From assembly GCF_900636745.1 (NCBI RefSeq), contig NZ_LR134310.1:2392321-2451991 (forward strand): a stretch of 59,671 bases of DNA, read 5' to 3'. The stretch comes from Actinobacillus equuli (GTDB taxonomy: Bacteria; Pseudomonadota; Gammaproteobacteria; Enterobacterales; Pasteurellaceae). Positions within the stretch are counted from its first letter, which is position 1. Each line of letters starts with the position of its first letter. This document shows positions 26,638-36,447 of the stretch, one piece after another. Both the position numbers and the translations under genes were made by a program. Under the pieces are notes generated by a model. That model saw nothing but the letters and a program-made list of their open reading frames with translations. It ran no database searches and was not told the DNA's origin.

Positions 26638-26652
26638 TTTTTCATTGATTTG

Positions 26653-26708
26653 TAAGCGGTTAAATTTCATCAAAGTTTTGCAATTTTTGAGAGAAATTTA
26701 ACCGCTTA
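26653..26708. terminator. Inverted USS pair between sspB and fnr
   Basis: TAAGCGGTTAAATTT faces AAATTTAACCGCTTA. It lies between convergent genes and can end both. Confidence 0.75.
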
Positions 26709-26758
26709 TCTTTTGGGGTCAGATCAATAAGGTGGCTTTTTTTATGTTTTGGATCTTG

Positions 26759-27532
26759 TTACGCTGTTGTTTGCGCAATAACAGGTGACTGTGAACGAGT
26801 TACGCCTGCCATATCAGTAAGTTCATCCATACGATTAATTGTAATGTATTTACCTTGTACAGTAATCATACCACTCTTTTGGAAACGACCTAATAAACGG
26901 CTGATAGTTTCAATGGTTAAACCTAAATAGTTGCCGATATCTCCACGTGTCATCGTTAAACGGAATTCACGAGCAGAGAAACCACGAGCAGAGTAGCGTT
27001 GAGACAGATTATGCAAAAATGCGGCTAATTTCTCTTCTGCACTCATTTTTGAAAGTAAAAGAATCATTTCTTGATCACTTTTAATTTCATTACTCATTAA
27101 ACGCATAATTTGATGACGGATTTTAGGCATTTTACCTGCAAGGTCATCAAGAATATCAAATGGAATTTCGCAAATCATTGACGTTTCAAGCGCTTGTGCG
27201 AAGCCAACGTGCTTCATATTAGTAATCGCATCAAAACCCACTAAATCACCGGGTAAATGAAAAGCAGTAATTTGCTCTTCACCACTTTCGCTAATTGTAT
27301 AGCTTTTAATTGTGCCTGAACGAATAGCATAAATAGAACGAAGTTCATCACCTGATTGGAAAATAATCTGCGATTTTTGAACAGGTTTTTTACGTTCAAT
27401 GATATTATCCAGCTGAGTTAATTCATGTTCATTCAACGTGAATGGTAAACAAAGCTGACTAATACTACAATTTTGGCAATGAATGGTACAAGCTGTACGA
27501 TTCGTATTTTTTACGTCAGAAACGATTTTCAT
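26759..27532 (-). CDS. fnr: Oxygen-sensing regulator FNR (HlyX)
   Basis: Global transcription factor for anaerobic growth. The start at 27532 ([20 protein letters not shown]) gives 257 aa, close to the FNR family; the upstream in-frame extension is unlikely. Cys19, Cys22 and Cys28 of the [4Fe-4S] cluster are in [14 protein letters not shown], and a fourth Cys lies mid-protein (SMICEIPF). The CRP-like nucleotide-binding fold follows, then the helix-turn-helix [14 protein letters not shown] with the Glu-Ser-Arg that reads TTGAT. The A. pleuropneumoniae homologue is known as HlyX. Divergent from uspA. Confidence 0.95.
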   Translation of the reverse strand: MKIVSDVKNTNRTACTIHCQNCSISQLCLPFTLNEHELTQLDNIIERKKPVQKSQIIFQSGDELRSIYAIRSGTIKSYTISESGEEQITAFHLPGDLVGFDAITNMKHVGFAQALETSMICEIPFDILDDLAGKMPKIRHQIMRLMSNEIKSDQEMILLLSKMSAEEKLAAFLHNLSQRYSARGFSAREFRLTMTRGDIGNYLGLTIETISRLLGRFQKSGMITVQGKYITINRMDELTDMAGVTRSQSPVIAQTTA

Positions 27533-27618
27533 AGGACTTACCGTATGTAAAGTAGGCAAAAGTTTGATTTGGCGCAAATATTATCACTAATTATCGTTAG
27601 AATAAAGATGCAACTGAA

Positions 27619-27632
27619 TTAATTTAAATCAA
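27619..27632. promoter_or_regulatory. FNR box between fnr and uspA
   Basis: TTAAT-TTAA-ATCAA matches 9 of 10 conserved positions of TTGAT-N4-ATCAA. It may serve autoregulation of fnr and anaerobic control of uspA. Confidence 0.6.
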
Positions 27633-27795
27633 AAAGTTATTTTCAATACTGCTTTTATTTTCATTTTGAAGAAAACTGACTCCATTATTTGAAACATTTT
27701 TTCAAAAATGAGATCTAGTTCAAACTTTAATTGGAAAGAGTATGCTAGTATTTGAATCAAAGATAAGATTTAGACAGGTAAATAAGGAGTCTATT

Positions 27796-28221
27796 ATGTA
27801 CAAACATATTTTAGTCGCAGTTGATCTTTCTGAAGAGAGTCTCATTTTACTCCGTAAAGGTGCAAATCTTGCTGAAAAATGTGGAGCTAAGCTTTCACTA
27901 ATCCACGTAGATGTCAATTTTTCAGATCTCTATACAGGTTTAATCGACATTAATATGTCTTCTGTACAAGATAGTGTCGTGCAAGAAACTACAAAAGCAC
28001 TCAATGAGCTCTCCACTAAAATCTCATATCCAGTATCAGAATGCCTAAATGGCACGGGGGATTTCAGCCAAGTATTGGAAGAAGCAGTTGAAAAACATCA
28101 AATTGACTTATTAATTACCGGACACCACCAAGATTTCTGGAGTAAATTTATGTCTTCAACTCGTCAAGTGATGAATAATGTTAGTGTTGATATGCTCGTC
28201 GTGCCGCTAGCTGATGAATAA
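27796..28221 (+). CDS. uspA: Universal stress protein A
   Basis: Small cytoplasmic stress protein of the UspA fold. The ATG at 27796 (MYKHILVAVDLSEESLILLR) follows AAGGAGTCTATT; the in-frame upstream extension is not needed. 141 aa. The alternating alpha/beta pattern and the C-terminal DLLITGHHQDFWSKFMSSTRQVM resemble UspA/UspC, which lack the ATP-binding Gly-rich loop of other Usp proteins. Divergent from fnr and ended by a strong terminator. Confidence 0.93.
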   Translation: MYKHILVAVDLSEESLILLRKGANLAEKCGAKLSLIHVDVNFSDLYTGLIDINMSSVQDSVVQETTKALNELSTKISYPVSECLNGTGDFSQVLEEAVEKHQIDLLITGHHQDFWSKFMSSTRQVMNNVSVDMLVVPLADE

Positions 28222-28246
28222 GTCTTTATAAGACGGTTTTAGAATT

Positions 28247-28285
28247 GACCGCTTGGAAACATCTTGGTTTTCAAGCGGTCTTTTT
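28247..28285 (+). terminator. Terminator of uspA built from a USS pair
   Basis: GACCGCTTGGAAAC pairs with GTTTTCAAGCGGTC, followed by five T. Confidence 0.85.
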
Positions 28286-28415
28286 GATGTATTGTTTTAA
28301 AAATAAATTAAAAAGTTTTTTACTTGCCAATTAGCAAAGAAAAGAAAAACGTGTAGAATAGTAGGGCTTACAACTAACATTATTATTTGTTATACATTTT
28401 TAGAGTACTATTTAA

Positions 28416-31040
28416 ATGAAAACAACTTCAGAAATTAGACAATCCTTCTTGGATTTCTTCCATAGTAAGGGACATACCGTTGTACCAAGCAGTTCTTTGG
28501 TACCAGAGAATGACCCTACTTTATTATTTACGAATGCAGGGATGAACCAATTTAAAGATGTTTTTCTCGGCTTAGAAAAACGACCTTATACCCGAGCGAC
28601 TACCGCACAACGTTGTGTCCGTGCCGGCGGTAAACATAATGACTTAGAAAATGTAGGTTACACGGCACGCCATCATACTTTCTTTGAAATGATGGGGAAC
28701 TTCAGTTTTGGTGATTATTTTAAACAAGATGCTATTCAATTCGGCTGGGAATATTTAACTTCTCCGCAATGGCTTGGTCTTCCGAAAGAAAAATTATATG
28801 TAACAGTTTATGAGACGGATGATGAAGCTTATGATATTTGGAACAAAATCGTAGGTGTACCGACTGATCATATTATTCGTATCGGCGATAATAAAGGTGC
28901 ACCGTATGCTTCGGACAATTTCTGGGCAATGGGGGATACTGGCCCGTGCGGTCCTTGTACTGAAATCTTTTATGATCACGGCGATACTTTCTGGGGTGGT
29001 TTACCGGGAACGCCGGAAGAAGATGGTGACCGTTATATCGAAGTATGGAACATCGTATTCATGCAATTTAACCGTCAAGCAGACGGTACAATGGAAAAGT
29101 TACCGAAACCGTCTGTAGATACGGGTATGGGTTTAGAGCGTATGACAGCAGTAATGCAGCACGTAAACTCAAACTATGAAACGGATATATTCCAAACATT
29201 GATTAAAGAAGTTGCAGGTTTATTGAATGTAACCGACTTAGACAATAAATCTTTACGTGTAGTAGCAGACCATATTCGTGCTTGTTCATACTTAATTGCG
29301 GATGGTGTTATTCCGTCAAATGAAGGACGTGGTTATGTGTTACGCCGTATTATTCGTCGTGCGGTACGTCATGGTAACTTGTTAGGTGCAAAAGAAGCGT
29401 TCTTCTACAAATTAGTACCTACACTTGCAACCGTAATGGGACATGCAGGTGAGATTTTAACTCAAAAACAAGCACATATTCAGAAAACATTAAAAGCGGA
29501 AGAAGAGCAGTTTGCCCGTACGCTTGAGCGCGGTTTAGCATTATTAGAAGATGCACTAACTAAAGTAGAAAATAATACGCTTTCAGGTGAAGTTGCATTT
29601 AAACTTTATGATACTTACGGCTTCCCGCTAGATTTAACCGCTGACGTGTGTCGTGAACGTAATATTACGATTGATGAAGCAGGCTTTGAAGCAGAAATGA
29701 GTGCACAGCGTGAGCGTGCTAAAGCAAGCAGTAACTTTGGTACCGACTATAACAACGTGATCAAAGTGGATGGACAAACAGATTTTATCGGTTACGATAA
29801 TTTAGAAGCTCAAGCGACAGTTGTTGGTTTATTCAGTAATGGTAAAGCGGTTGACACAATCCAATCAGGTGAGTCTGCGGTTATTATTCTTGATCAAACC
29901 CCATTCTATGCAGAAATGGGCGGACAAGTAGGCGATAGCGGTTTAATTTCTACTGAAATTTGCGAATTTACTGTAAGTGATACTCAAAAATATGGTCAAG
30001 TGTTTGGACATATCGGTCAATTAACATCGGGTAGCCTATCAATTGGAGATAAAGTAACGGCTTATGTAGAAGTAAATCGTCGTAAGGCAATTACAGCAAA
30101 CCACAGTGCAACACACTTATTACATTCAGCATTACGTGAAGTATTAGGTGATCATGTGGCACAGAAAGGCTCGTTGGTTTCTGAAGAAGCATTGCGTTTT
30201 GACTTCTCGCAACCGGAAGCAATCACAAAAGCACAGCTAGAAGAGATTGAGCGTATCGTGAACCGTAAGATTCGTGAAAATATTCAGGTTGTTATCGAAA
30301 CGATGAATATTGAGTCTGCGAAACAAAAAGGTGCGATGGCGTTATTCGGTGAGAAATATGGTGATGTTGTCCGAGTAGTCGGTATGACAGAGTTCTCAAT
30401 TGAACTTTGTGGTGGTACTCACGTCCAATATACGGGTGAGATTGGTTTATTTAAACTAGTTTCGGAAGGTGCTGTTGCTGCAGGTGTAAGGCGTGTAGAG
30501 GCCGTAACAGGCGAAAAAGCAATGAATTGGTTGCATAATCAGCAAAGAATAATTCAGCAAAGTGCAGAATTATTAAAAGCTGATAGTAACTCATTAGTTG
30601 AAAAAATTCAGCAGCTTCAAGATAAGGCTAAGCGAACAGAAAAAGAGCTCCAACAGCTTAAAGATAAATTTGCTGCTCAAGCTGGTTCTGAATTAGCAAA
30701 ACAAGCAGACCAAATTAACGGGGTAAATGTCATTATTCAGAAACTTGAAGGTGTAGAAACTAAATCGTTACGTACGATGGTTGATGACCTGAAAAACCAA
30801 TTTGAAAATGCCATTGTAGTTTTTGGTAGCGTAGCAGATGATAAAGTAAACTTAATTGTTGGTGTTACGAAAGATCTATCAAGCAAAGTTAATGCTGGTG
30901 AACTTGTGAGTGTGATGGCACAACAGGTAGGTGGAAAAGGCGGTGGTCGTGCTGATATGGCTATGGCTGGTGGTTCAGAACCACAACAGCTTGATTCAGC
31001 ACTCAAACTTGCGCAAGAATGGATTCAAGCTAAACTTTAA
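28416..31040 (+). CDS. alaS: Alanyl-tRNA synthetase
   Basis: Charges tRNA-Ala and edits mischarged Ser/Gly. 874 aa, full length. The N-terminal class II catalytic domain begins [15 protein letters not shown] and has motif 2 [16 protein letters not shown]. The editing domain carries [12 protein letters not shown] and ELCGGTHV (zinc/editing His and Cys). The C-terminal coiled-coil and Gly-rich part ends [13 protein letters not shown]. csrA follows about 100 bases downstream, the same neighbourhood as in E. coli. Confidence 0.98.
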   Translation: MKTTSEIRQSFLDFFHSKGHTVVPSSSLVPENDPTLLFTNAGMNQFKDVFLGLEKRPYTRATTAQRCVRAGGKHNDLENVGYTARHHTFFEMMGNFSFGDYFKQDAIQFGWEYLTSPQWLGLPKEKLYVTVYETDDEAYDIWNKIVGVPTDHIIRIGDNKGAPYASDNFWAMGDTGPCGPCTEIFYDHGDTFWGGLPGTPEEDGDRYIEVWNIVFMQFNRQADGTMEKLPKPSVDTGMGLERMTAVMQHVNSNYETDIFQTLIKEVAGLLNVTDLDNKSLRVVADHIRACSYLIADGVIPSNEGRGYVLRRIIRRAVRHGNLLGAKEAFFYKLVPTLATVMGHAGEILTQKQAHIQKTLKAEEEQFARTLERGLALLEDALTKVENNTLSGEVAFKLYDTYGFPLDLTADVCRERNITIDEAGFEAEMSAQRERAKASSNFGTDYNNVIKVDGQTDFIGYDNLEAQATVVGLFSNGKAVDTIQSGESAVIILDQTPFYAEMGGQVGDSGLISTEICEFTVSDTQKYGQVFGHIGQLTSGSLSIGDKVTAYVEVNRRKAITANHSATHLLHSALREVLGDHVAQKGSLVSEEALRFDFSQPEAITKAQLEEIERIVNRKIRENIQVVIETMNIESAKQKGAMALFGEKYGDVVRVVGMTEFSIELCGGTHVQYTGEIGLFKLVSEGAVAAGVRRVEAVTGEKAMNWLHNQQRIIQQSAELLKADSNSLVEKIQQLQDKAKRTEKELQQLKDKFAAQAGSELAKQADQINGVNVIIQKLEGVETKSLRTMVDDLKNQFENAIVVFGSVADDKVNLIVGVTKDLSSKVNAGELVSVMAQQVGGKGGGRADMAMAGGSEPQQLDSALKLAQEWIQAKL

Positions 31041-31138
31041 TAATTCAAAAAAGGCAAGACCTTAAGGATAAGGTCTTGTCGTAAAAGTTCTATATGAGTT
31101 ATAAGTGTGTAATAGAACTTTAACCCAGGAGATTAACT

Positions 31139-31333
31139 ATGCTTATACTAACTCGTAAAATTGGGGAAAGTTTACTAATAGGGGACAATGTTGAGATAAC
31201 TGTACTCAGTGTTCGAGGTAATCAAGTCAAATTAGGTGTAAATGCACCAAAAGAAATCTCAGTTCACCGTGAGGAGATTTATCATAAAATTAAAGCATTG
31301 GCAGATGATACTATTGATGAGAAGCAGGAATAA
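31139..31333 (+). CDS. csrA: Carbon storage regulator CsrA
   Basis: RNA-binding dimer that controls translation by occupying GGA sites at ribosome-binding regions. 64 aa. [16 protein letters not shown] and the RNA-contact segment [12 protein letters not shown] (Arg44) are almost invariant. The start follows CCAGGAGATTAACT. An inverted repeat CAAGACCTT/AAGGTCTTG (31055-31078) lies in its leader. Confidence 0.97.
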   Translation: MLILTRKIGESLLIGDNVEITVLSVRGNQVKLGVNAPKEISVHREEIYHKIKALADDTIDEKQE

Positions 31334-31519
31334 ATATTTCTCCGGTTAGTAGACGAAAAGATTCAAGCTCTGAATATTATTGGCACAAACAGAATTAAAT
31401 CATTATTGTCTATTTACGTGTTATATAAGTAGATAGAACCATTCCGATAGCGTGACTGTGTTAGTTAGATAGTCTAAGTTACGACAATAAGCGTTTTAAT
31501 ACATGAGGGAAAAACATTA

Positions 31520-31570
31520 ATGCAAGAAAAAAAGATGAACTTCTTGCGTTACTTCGTCAATAATTGGTAA
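31520..31570 (+). CDS. Possible 16-aa peptide
   Basis: ATG after GAGGGAAAAACATTA, a basic N-terminus (MQEKKMNFLR), an aromatic tail ending VNNW, then stop, and a Rho-independent terminator 19 bases later. It looks like a self-contained transcription unit, but sixteen codons can arise by chance. Confidence 0.3.
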   Translation: MQEKKMNFLRYFVNNW

Positions 31571-31588
31571 AATTTAGACAGAATTAAG

Positions 31589-31618
31589 CCGCTTACATAG
31601 CATTGTAAGCGGTTTTTT
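31589..31618 (+). terminator. Rho-independent terminator before galU
   Basis: CCGCTTAC pairs with GTAAGCGG around an eight-base loop, then six T. Confidence 0.8.
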
Positions 31619-31680
31619 ATCAATACGCATAAAGCGTATTATCTGTTGATGCAACGGCATCTATTTATAAGGATTATATA

Positions 31681-32568
31681 ATGAAAGTGATTATTCCTGT
31701 AGCGGGTCTAGGTACTCGTATGCTTCCAGCAACTAAGGCGATTCCAAAGGAAATGTTAACGATTGCGGATAAGCCATTAATTCAATATATTGTTAATGAA
31801 TGTGTAGCTGCAGGCATTAAAGAAATTGTATTAGTAACACATTCTTCAAAAAATGCTATTGAAAACCATTTTGACACTTCTTTTGAGCTTGAAACAATGT
31901 TAGAAAAGCGTGTAAAACGCCAATTATTAGATGAGGTACGTTCAATTGTACCAAAAGACGTGACATTAATGCATGTTCGTCAAGGACAAGCAAAAGGTTT
32001 AGGTCACGCAGTACTATGTGGTAGAGCGGTGGTTGGTAATGAACCATTTGCCGTTGTACTTCCTGATGTAATTTTAGCAGATTTCACGGCAAATCAAAAA
32101 ACAGAAAACCTTGCAGCAATGATCAAACGTTTTAATGAAACGAAGCATAGTCAAATTATGGTTGCACCGGTACCAAAAGAAGATGTTAGTAGCTATGGTG
32201 TAGCAGATTGTGCAGGTGTAGATATTCCGGCAGGTGCAACAGCGAAAATTGTAAAAATGGTTGAAAAGCCAAGTGTGGAAGAGGCTCCGTCTAACTTAGC
32301 GGTTGTGGGGCGTTATGTGTTTTCTGAAAACATTTGGGATCTACTTGAAAAAACACCGGTAGGTGTAGGTGATGAAATTCAATTAACGGATGCAATTGAT
32401 ATGTTAATTGAGCAAGAAACTGTGGAAGCATTCCACATGACAGGTCGTACTTTCGACTGTGGTGACAAGTTAGGCTATATGCAAGCATTTACTGAGTATA
32501 GCTTACGTCATGATAAGTTTGGAGATGAGTTTAAGGACTTTATCAAACAATTAGCCAAAACATTATAA
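31681..32568 (+). CDS. galU: UTP-glucose-1-phosphate uridylyltransferase
   Basis: Makes UDP-glucose for LPS, capsule and galactose use. 295 aa. [20 protein letters not shown] is the nucleotide-binding loop; [10 protein letters not shown] and VVEKPS-type segments ([15 protein letters not shown]) follow. The start lies behind AAGGATTATATA. It is convergent with priC across a shared hairpin. Confidence 0.97.
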   Translation: MKVIIPVAGLGTRMLPATKAIPKEMLTIADKPLIQYIVNECVAAGIKEIVLVTHSSKNAIENHFDTSFELETMLEKRVKRQLLDEVRSIVPKDVTLMHVRQGQAKGLGHAVLCGRAVVGNEPFAVVLPDVILADFTANQKTENLAAMIKRFNETKHSQIMVAPVPKEDVSSYGVADCAGVDIPAGATAKIVKMVEKPSVEEAPSNLAVVGRYVFSENIWDLLEKTPVGVGDEIQLTDAIDMLIEQETVEAFHMTGRTFDCGDKLGYMQAFTEYSLRHDKFGDEFKDFIKQLAKTL

Positions 32569-32579
32569 TTTATAAAAAA

Positions 32580-32605
32580 GGCGCTTTTGTAGCGCCTTTC
32601 CTTTC
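32580..32605. terminator. Bidirectional terminator galU/priC
   Basis: GGCGC-TTTTGTA-GCGCC with an A run before and T-rich bases after. Confidence 0.75.
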
Positions 32606-32627
32606 GTACAAGAAACTTCCTAAATAA

Positions 32628-33164
32628 TTATTTAAATTGTGTTTGTTCTTCAAGATCCTCGATTGCTTTTAAGCACTTCATCTTGCGGTATTCCGTCTCC
32701 TGAATTTGTCTTTCGAACAAAACTTTTTCTGCTTCCGAAGCGTTATAACGTTTTTCAACCAACCAACTAATTTTCTCATTTAATGCTCTTAATGCTTTCC
32801 GATATTCATTCAAACGACGAGTAGGTGCAAGCGAATGAATATTTTTGGGAAATTGAAATGATGACTGAAAAAGTAGTGTTTCAGTATTGCCGTTCGTTAA
32901 TTTTAAGATTTTGACAGCTTGCGTTAATGCTTCATATTGATGAAAAAGTTTAGCGGCATACGCATTAGCGTAATCTTCGGAATTCTGTTTGTTTAATTCA
33001 TTTGCTGTTTGCATTATTTCTTGAACAAAAAAGGATACTTTTTGCTTTTGCGTAGAGAAAATATTCTCAGAAATAATCACTTCATGTTCATCAAAAGGTA
33101 AAAATATATCTAATTGTTTTTGTACTAAAGCTGGGAAATATCTAATCATATCGGTGTAATTCAA
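32628..33164 (-). CDS. priC: Primosomal replication protein PriC
   Basis: PriC reloads the replicative helicase at stalled forks. At up to 178 aa the length equals the family. The pattern is typical: a helical N-terminal half, FPKNIHSLAPTRRLNEYRKALRAL, then the charged helical C-terminus ERQIQETEYRKMKCLKAIEDLE. The longest frame starts at a TTG (33164); an ATG five codons later (33149) is an equally good start. Convergent with galU. Confidence 0.78.
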   Translation of the reverse strand: MNYTDMIRYFPALVQKQLDIFLPFDEHEVIISENIFSTQKQKVSFFVQEIMQTANELNKQNSEDYANAYAAKLFHQYEALTQAVKILKLTNGNTETLLFQSSFQFPKNIHSLAPTRRLNEYRKALRALNEKISWLVEKRYNASEAEKVLFERQIQETEYRKMKCLKAIEDLEEQTQFK

Positions 33165-33258
33165 ATGTAACTTATAGCTATTATAAATTGATTTTTAATG
33201 ATTGTAACCGTTTGCGTTTGTATAAAAACTCCACTAAAGAATAAGATTTTTCTAAATT

Positions 33259-33274
33259 TGTGAACTTTATCACA
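33259..33274. promoter_or_regulatory. CRP site upstream of priC/porin
   Basis: TGTGAACTTTATCACA is a perfect TGTGA-N6-TCACA palindrome. It lies about 95 bases before priC and 215 before the porin -35, so the regulated gene is uncertain. Confidence 0.65.
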
Positions 33275-33474
33275 AAAAAAATAACTTTTTTTGTAAGTTT
33301 AATAAATATCAAAGTTATCTTAAAAAATCATTGCATATCAATATGTTAGATAAAAATTAAATTTGGAGTATTTTATCTTTTTTTACGCAAATTTCATTTT
33401 AATTTGTAAATATTTTATGTAACTAATTGTTTTAAAAGGTTTTTTTATATTGGGGTATTTGGAGTATGGCCCTA

Positions 33475-33503
33475 TTGACAGGTTATGTTGATTTTGCCAT
33501 TAT
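33475..33503 (+). promoter_or_regulatory. Sigma-70 promoter of the porin gene
   Basis: TTGACA, exactly 17 bases, CATTAT. A consensus -35 with a good -10 fits a highly expressed outer-membrane protein. Confidence 0.75.
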
Positions 33504-33627
33504 TCGCTCGCAATCACATTTACTGGAGAATATCTCACATAGTAAATGTTAGTTTTGGAAAATTACTCTTACACCTTATCGAGAGTAGTTTTAAATAAAC
33601 TTAAAATTAAAAATTAAGGTGAACATT

Positions 33628-34704
33628 ATGAAAAAAACTCTAGTTGCATTAGCAGTAACAGCATTCGCGGCATCAGCTTCAGCGGTAACAGTATATGACG
33701 CAGAAGGTACTAAAGTACAACTTGACGGTTCTATCCGTTTAGTAATGGAACAAGCAGGTGAAAAAGTTAAAGCTGCTAATGGTGCTAAATTTGGTGAAAC
33801 CAAATCAAATTTACGTAATGCAGGTAGCCGTATCGGTGTGCGTGTAAACCACGATTTAGGTGATGGTTTCTTCGCATTAGGTCGTGCTGAATTCCGTTTT
33901 GACGGTCACAATTCTGGTCGTGACAAATTTGGTGATATCTATGCAAAACGTGCATATGCAGGTTTAGGTAAAAAAGAGTTAGGTGAAGTAACATTTGGTC
34001 GCCAATTAACTATTGCAGATGACTACGGTCAAACAGATGATTACGAGTATGGTATTGTGCCTTCATATATTGATACAGCGGGTAATGCTGTAGTACGTTA
34101 CGATTATAAAGGTATCGAAGGATTACAAATTGGTGCAAACTATAACTTCGCTCAAAATACAAATGATAAAGGTGCAGCATTAACACCAGCAATTAAAAAT
34201 GGTTTTGGTTTAGGTGCGGTATATGAGACTCAACTAGGTGGTAATACCTTTAATGTTGAAGGTGGTTACGGTCGTACTAATTATGAGACTGGTACTAACT
34301 TTAAACACTACAAAGATGGTTATGAGATCGCATTAGGTTATACTTTAGGCGATCTAAAATTAGTAGGTGATTTTGGTTATGGATACCAAAAAGCAGATGA
34401 AGCGCGTACCAAATCGTTCTATGTAGCGCCTGGCTTCCAATATCAAGTAATCCCAGCTTCACGTATCTATGGTAACTACTTATATGAACGCGCTGAAACA
34501 ACATTAGCCGATGAAGATGCAGCGAAAGCTAAGAAACATGGTTTCTTATTAGGTGTTGACTATAAATTACATAAACAAGTTATAGTATTTGTGGAAGGTA
34601 AATTAGTCCAAACTAAAGCATATATTGCAGCGAATAAAGGTTACGAGTACCAAGGTAAAACAACTGATAAAGCTATCGGTGTAGGTATGCGTGTTTACTG
34701 GTAA
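33628..34704 (+). CDS. OmpP2/OmpC-like trimeric porin
   Basis: Outer-membrane general porin of the gram-negative type. The ATG at 33628 (MKKTLVALAVTAFAASASA) follows AAGGTGAAC and opens a signal peptide cut after ASA; the GTG nine bases earlier is part of the ribosome site. The mature part begins VTVYDAEGTKVQLDGSIRL and shows alternating amphipathic strands (GVRVNHDLGDGFFALGRAEFRF). It ends in an aromatic residue (VGMRVYW), the BAM signal, here Trp rather than Phe. 358 aa. Strong promoter and terminator frame it. Loop-rich stretches (190-250) are probable surface loops. Confidence 0.93.
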   Translation: MKKTLVALAVTAFAASASAVTVYDAEGTKVQLDGSIRLVMEQAGEKVKAANGAKFGETKSNLRNAGSRIGVRVNHDLGDGFFALGRAEFRFDGHNSGRDKFGDIYAKRAYAGLGKKELGEVTFGRQLTIADDYGQTDDYEYGIVPSYIDTAGNAVVRYDYKGIEGLQIGANYNFAQNTNDKGAALTPAIKNGFGLGAVYETQLGGNTFNVEGGYGRTNYETGTNFKHYKDGYEIALGYTLGDLKLVGDFGYGYQKADEARTKSFYVAPGFQYQVIPASRIYGNYLYERAETTLADEDAAKAKKHGFLLGVDYKLHKQVIVFVEGKLVQTKAYIAANKGYEYQGKTTDKAIGVGMRVYW

Positions 34705-34737
34705 TATCTTACCAACGCTTACTAAAAAATAAGCTTA

Positions 34738-34777
34738 AAACCCCAATGGTGAAAACTATTGGGGTTTTGTTTTTTTA
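34738..34777 (+). terminator. Terminator of the porin gene
   Basis: CCCCAAT pairs with ATTGGGG, then TTTTGTTTTTTT. Confidence 0.9.
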
Positions 34778-34841
34778 TACTTAATATGCGGAAATATGGG
34801 GGGATGTAAACCAATTAAGAAATTAGTACAAACAAGTTTGT

Positions 34842-34869
34842 ATTTAACATAATCTACATTATGCGAAGT
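34842..34869. other. Chromosomal dif site, left end of the phage array
   Basis: Read on the minus strand: XerC box ACTTCGCATAA, centre TGTAGA, XerD box TTATGTTAAAT. This matches E. coli dif closely in both arms and has the standard 6-base centre. XerCD resolve chromosome dimers here, so the replication terminus is near. The XerC half-site begins phage DNA; integration has rebuilt a full dif, so further elements can insert here. Confidence 0.9.
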
Positions 34870-34900
34870 AAAATGATTGTAAGTCATTGATTAATAAGGG

Positions 34901-35242
34901 TTATTTGCTTTCTGTGTTGCTTACAAGCTCAATTGTTGAGTTTTCATCAAAATTGTACGTAATCCCTTTACGACCACCTTCCATCGCCCATTCACGTGGA
35001 TAAACCAACACCATTACCAATTTATTCTTAAATTGTTCAATGGTTCGCTTAAGATTGTCATTCACACAACGATCATCTAATTTAACTTCTTGAGTTGATG
35101 TATTGTAGCCGCCGTAGCCGTCAGGCTCTTGAAGCTGTAAACCTAAATTGTGCTTATCTTTAACTTCACCGGTTTCACGATTAGTGAATGATGAATTTTT
35201 GTATCCTTTGAGAATACCGACGATATAAAAACCTGTACGCAT
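34901..35242 (-). CDS. Phage ssDNA-binding protein candidate (gene V/RstB-like), satellite 1
   Basis: 113 aa, follows the initiator gene by 46 bases, the place of gene V in Ff and rstB in CTXphi. The predicted fold is rich in beta strands (MRTGFYIVGILKGYKNSSF, LVMVLVYPREW) with many basic and aromatic residues, as in the OB-like ssDNA-binding proteins that coat the new plus strand before extrusion. CTCCTTTTA on the plus strand mirrors AAAGGAG before the ATG. It ends about 30 bases from dif. Family by position and composition; not by a firm motif. Confidence 0.65.
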   Translation of the reverse strand: MRTGFYIVGILKGYKNSSFTNRETGEVKDKHNLGLQLQEPDGYGGYNTSTQEVKLDDRCVNDNLKRTIEQFKNKLVMVLVYPREWAMEGGRKGITYNFDENSTIELVSNTESK

Positions 35243-35288
35243 AAAATGCTCCTTTTAAATGCTATTTAACTTTAAACTACCAAAAAAC

Positions 35289-36440
35289 TTAAGCAATCAA
35301 CCGTAGCTTCGGCATATTGCTTGGATACTGATAAAAATCCGGGGCCTTAAATGGTTTAACGAAGATCTGTTCGCAAGAAATCACTCGGACAGCTTGGAAT
35401 TTTTCAATATCGCAAGGGTTTGCAATATCTATCCCGATTTTACGTAATCTTGCGCGATGTAATTTAAATTGGGCTTCTTTCAAAAAAAGGTTCTGTCCAT
35501 TAGCCCATAACATAGCGTAATAAGCAGTCGTATTAGCTTTACGCAAAGTATCGACTATCCCCTCAGAAACAAGCTGTTCCGCTATCGTTTCTAGTTTCAC
35601 TTCACTGACACTTAATCTTCTATACATATCTAAAAAACCTTTCTGTAATGCTTCTAAACCCGAAAAATCACTCAAACCCCAATAACAAAGCCCTTCACGT
35701 TGTAAATAACGAGATTTTAATTTTTGTTCGAATCGGACTACTCCATTCTCCTCGCAATAGTCATAGACCTTTTTGTAATAAGTGAACTCCTTTGAATCGA
35801 AACCAAACTTATTTTTAATCTTGTCAAAAGAATGTATTAAAAGCTCTTCGTGTTTGATATAGCAGGATGGGTAAATCAGATTGGCATTACCCTTTGCGCT
35901 TAACCAATCGACTGTGCAGCCATTAGTGTGTAATCGACCGATTGAGTTACGGTAACGCATTTGAGAAAGAGCCTTGAGAAATGTACGTTCATTACCTCGA
36001 CCGACTGAAACATTAGTGGTGATGTCTAAACGCTTGATGATGGCACCGTTTGAAAAAGTTCTTACTTTTTCGCCGTCTTTGCCTTGTCCGTGGAAAATCT
36101 CTGTACAACGAGTAAATAATGGAAGTTTAAGAGAGAAAAGAATGTTGTTAAAACAAGAAACACAAGAATCAATATCAGTAAAACCTAATACATTTTCAAC
36201 TTTATTCCAACGGCTTGGGTTCCCTTCCATTCGAATAACGGAACCGGAAACCTTGATAGAAACCTCATCGCAATAGCTGCCTTTATGACGATATTTTCCG
36301 GTTCTTATGCCCTGCTGAACTTCTCCGGTATCAAGATGAATGCCTATCACACCGAAATCAAAAATAGACGCAAGCGTAGATTCGGGAATCTCGAATCCAA
36401 AATCTTGTTCTATTGTGAGCCAGTCAATGTGATAATTCAT
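35289..36440 (-). CDS. Rolling-circle replication initiator (gene II/RstA-like), satellite 1
   Basis: 383 aa. The core has KRLDITTNVSVG, then FTYYKKVYDYCEENGVVRFEQ followed by KLKSRYLQREGLCYWG. This tyrosine-rich segment before a basic helix is the mark of inovirus/plasmid Rep proteins that nick the plus origin. It starts just downstream of two operator-like repeats and is divergent from the repressor candidate, as rstA is from rstR. Translation is identical in satellite 1, satellite 2 and phage copies 1 and 2, so each element can drive its own replication. Confidence 0.85.
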   Translation of the reverse strand: MNYHIDWLTIEQDFGFEIPESTLASIFDFGVIGIHLDTGEVQQGIRTGKYRHKGSYCDEVSIKVSGSVIRMEGNPSRWNKVENVLGFTDIDSCVSCFNNILFSLKLPLFTRCTEIFHGQGKDGEKVRTFSNGAIIKRLDITTNVSVGRGNERTFLKALSQMRYRNSIGRLHTNGCTVDWLSAKGNANLIYPSCYIKHEELLIHSFDKIKNKFGFDSKEFTYYKKVYDYCEENGVVRFEQKLKSRYLQREGLCYWGLSDFSGLEALQKGFLDMYRRLSVSEVKLETIAEQLVSEGIVDTLRKANTTAYYAMLWANGQNLFLKEAQFKLHRARLRKIGIDIANPCDIEKFQAVRVISCEQIFVKPFKAPDFYQYPSNMPKLRLIA

Positions 36441-36447
36441 AAAAATC

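Larger units (their letters stand above)
31334..31680. other. 347-bp csrA-galU intergenic region with small ORF and terminator
   Basis: The first 180 bases show nothing firm. A 16-codon frame at 31520-31570 (starts MQEKKMNFLRYF) has GAGGGA upstream. It is followed by a strong terminator (31589-31618), then the galU leader. No tRNA fold was seen. A leader peptide, a small RNA or a tiny protein are all possible. Confidence 0.5.
33165..33627. other. 463-bp AT-rich regulatory region before the porin gene
   Basis: Contains a perfect CRP palindrome (33259-33274) and a near-consensus sigma-70 promoter (33475-33503), leaving a leader of about 115 bases. Oligo-T tracts between them may cause curvature. 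No coding frame. Confidence 0.65.

Noticed and set aside
31055..31078. Terminator after alaS
   Set aside because: CAAGACCTT/AAGGTCTTG is a good stem but no T run follows on the plus strand; it may instead be a leader structure of csrA.
31334..31500. tRNA genes after csrA, as in E. coli
   Set aside because: No cloverleaf, CCA end or T-loop motif can be made from this stretch.
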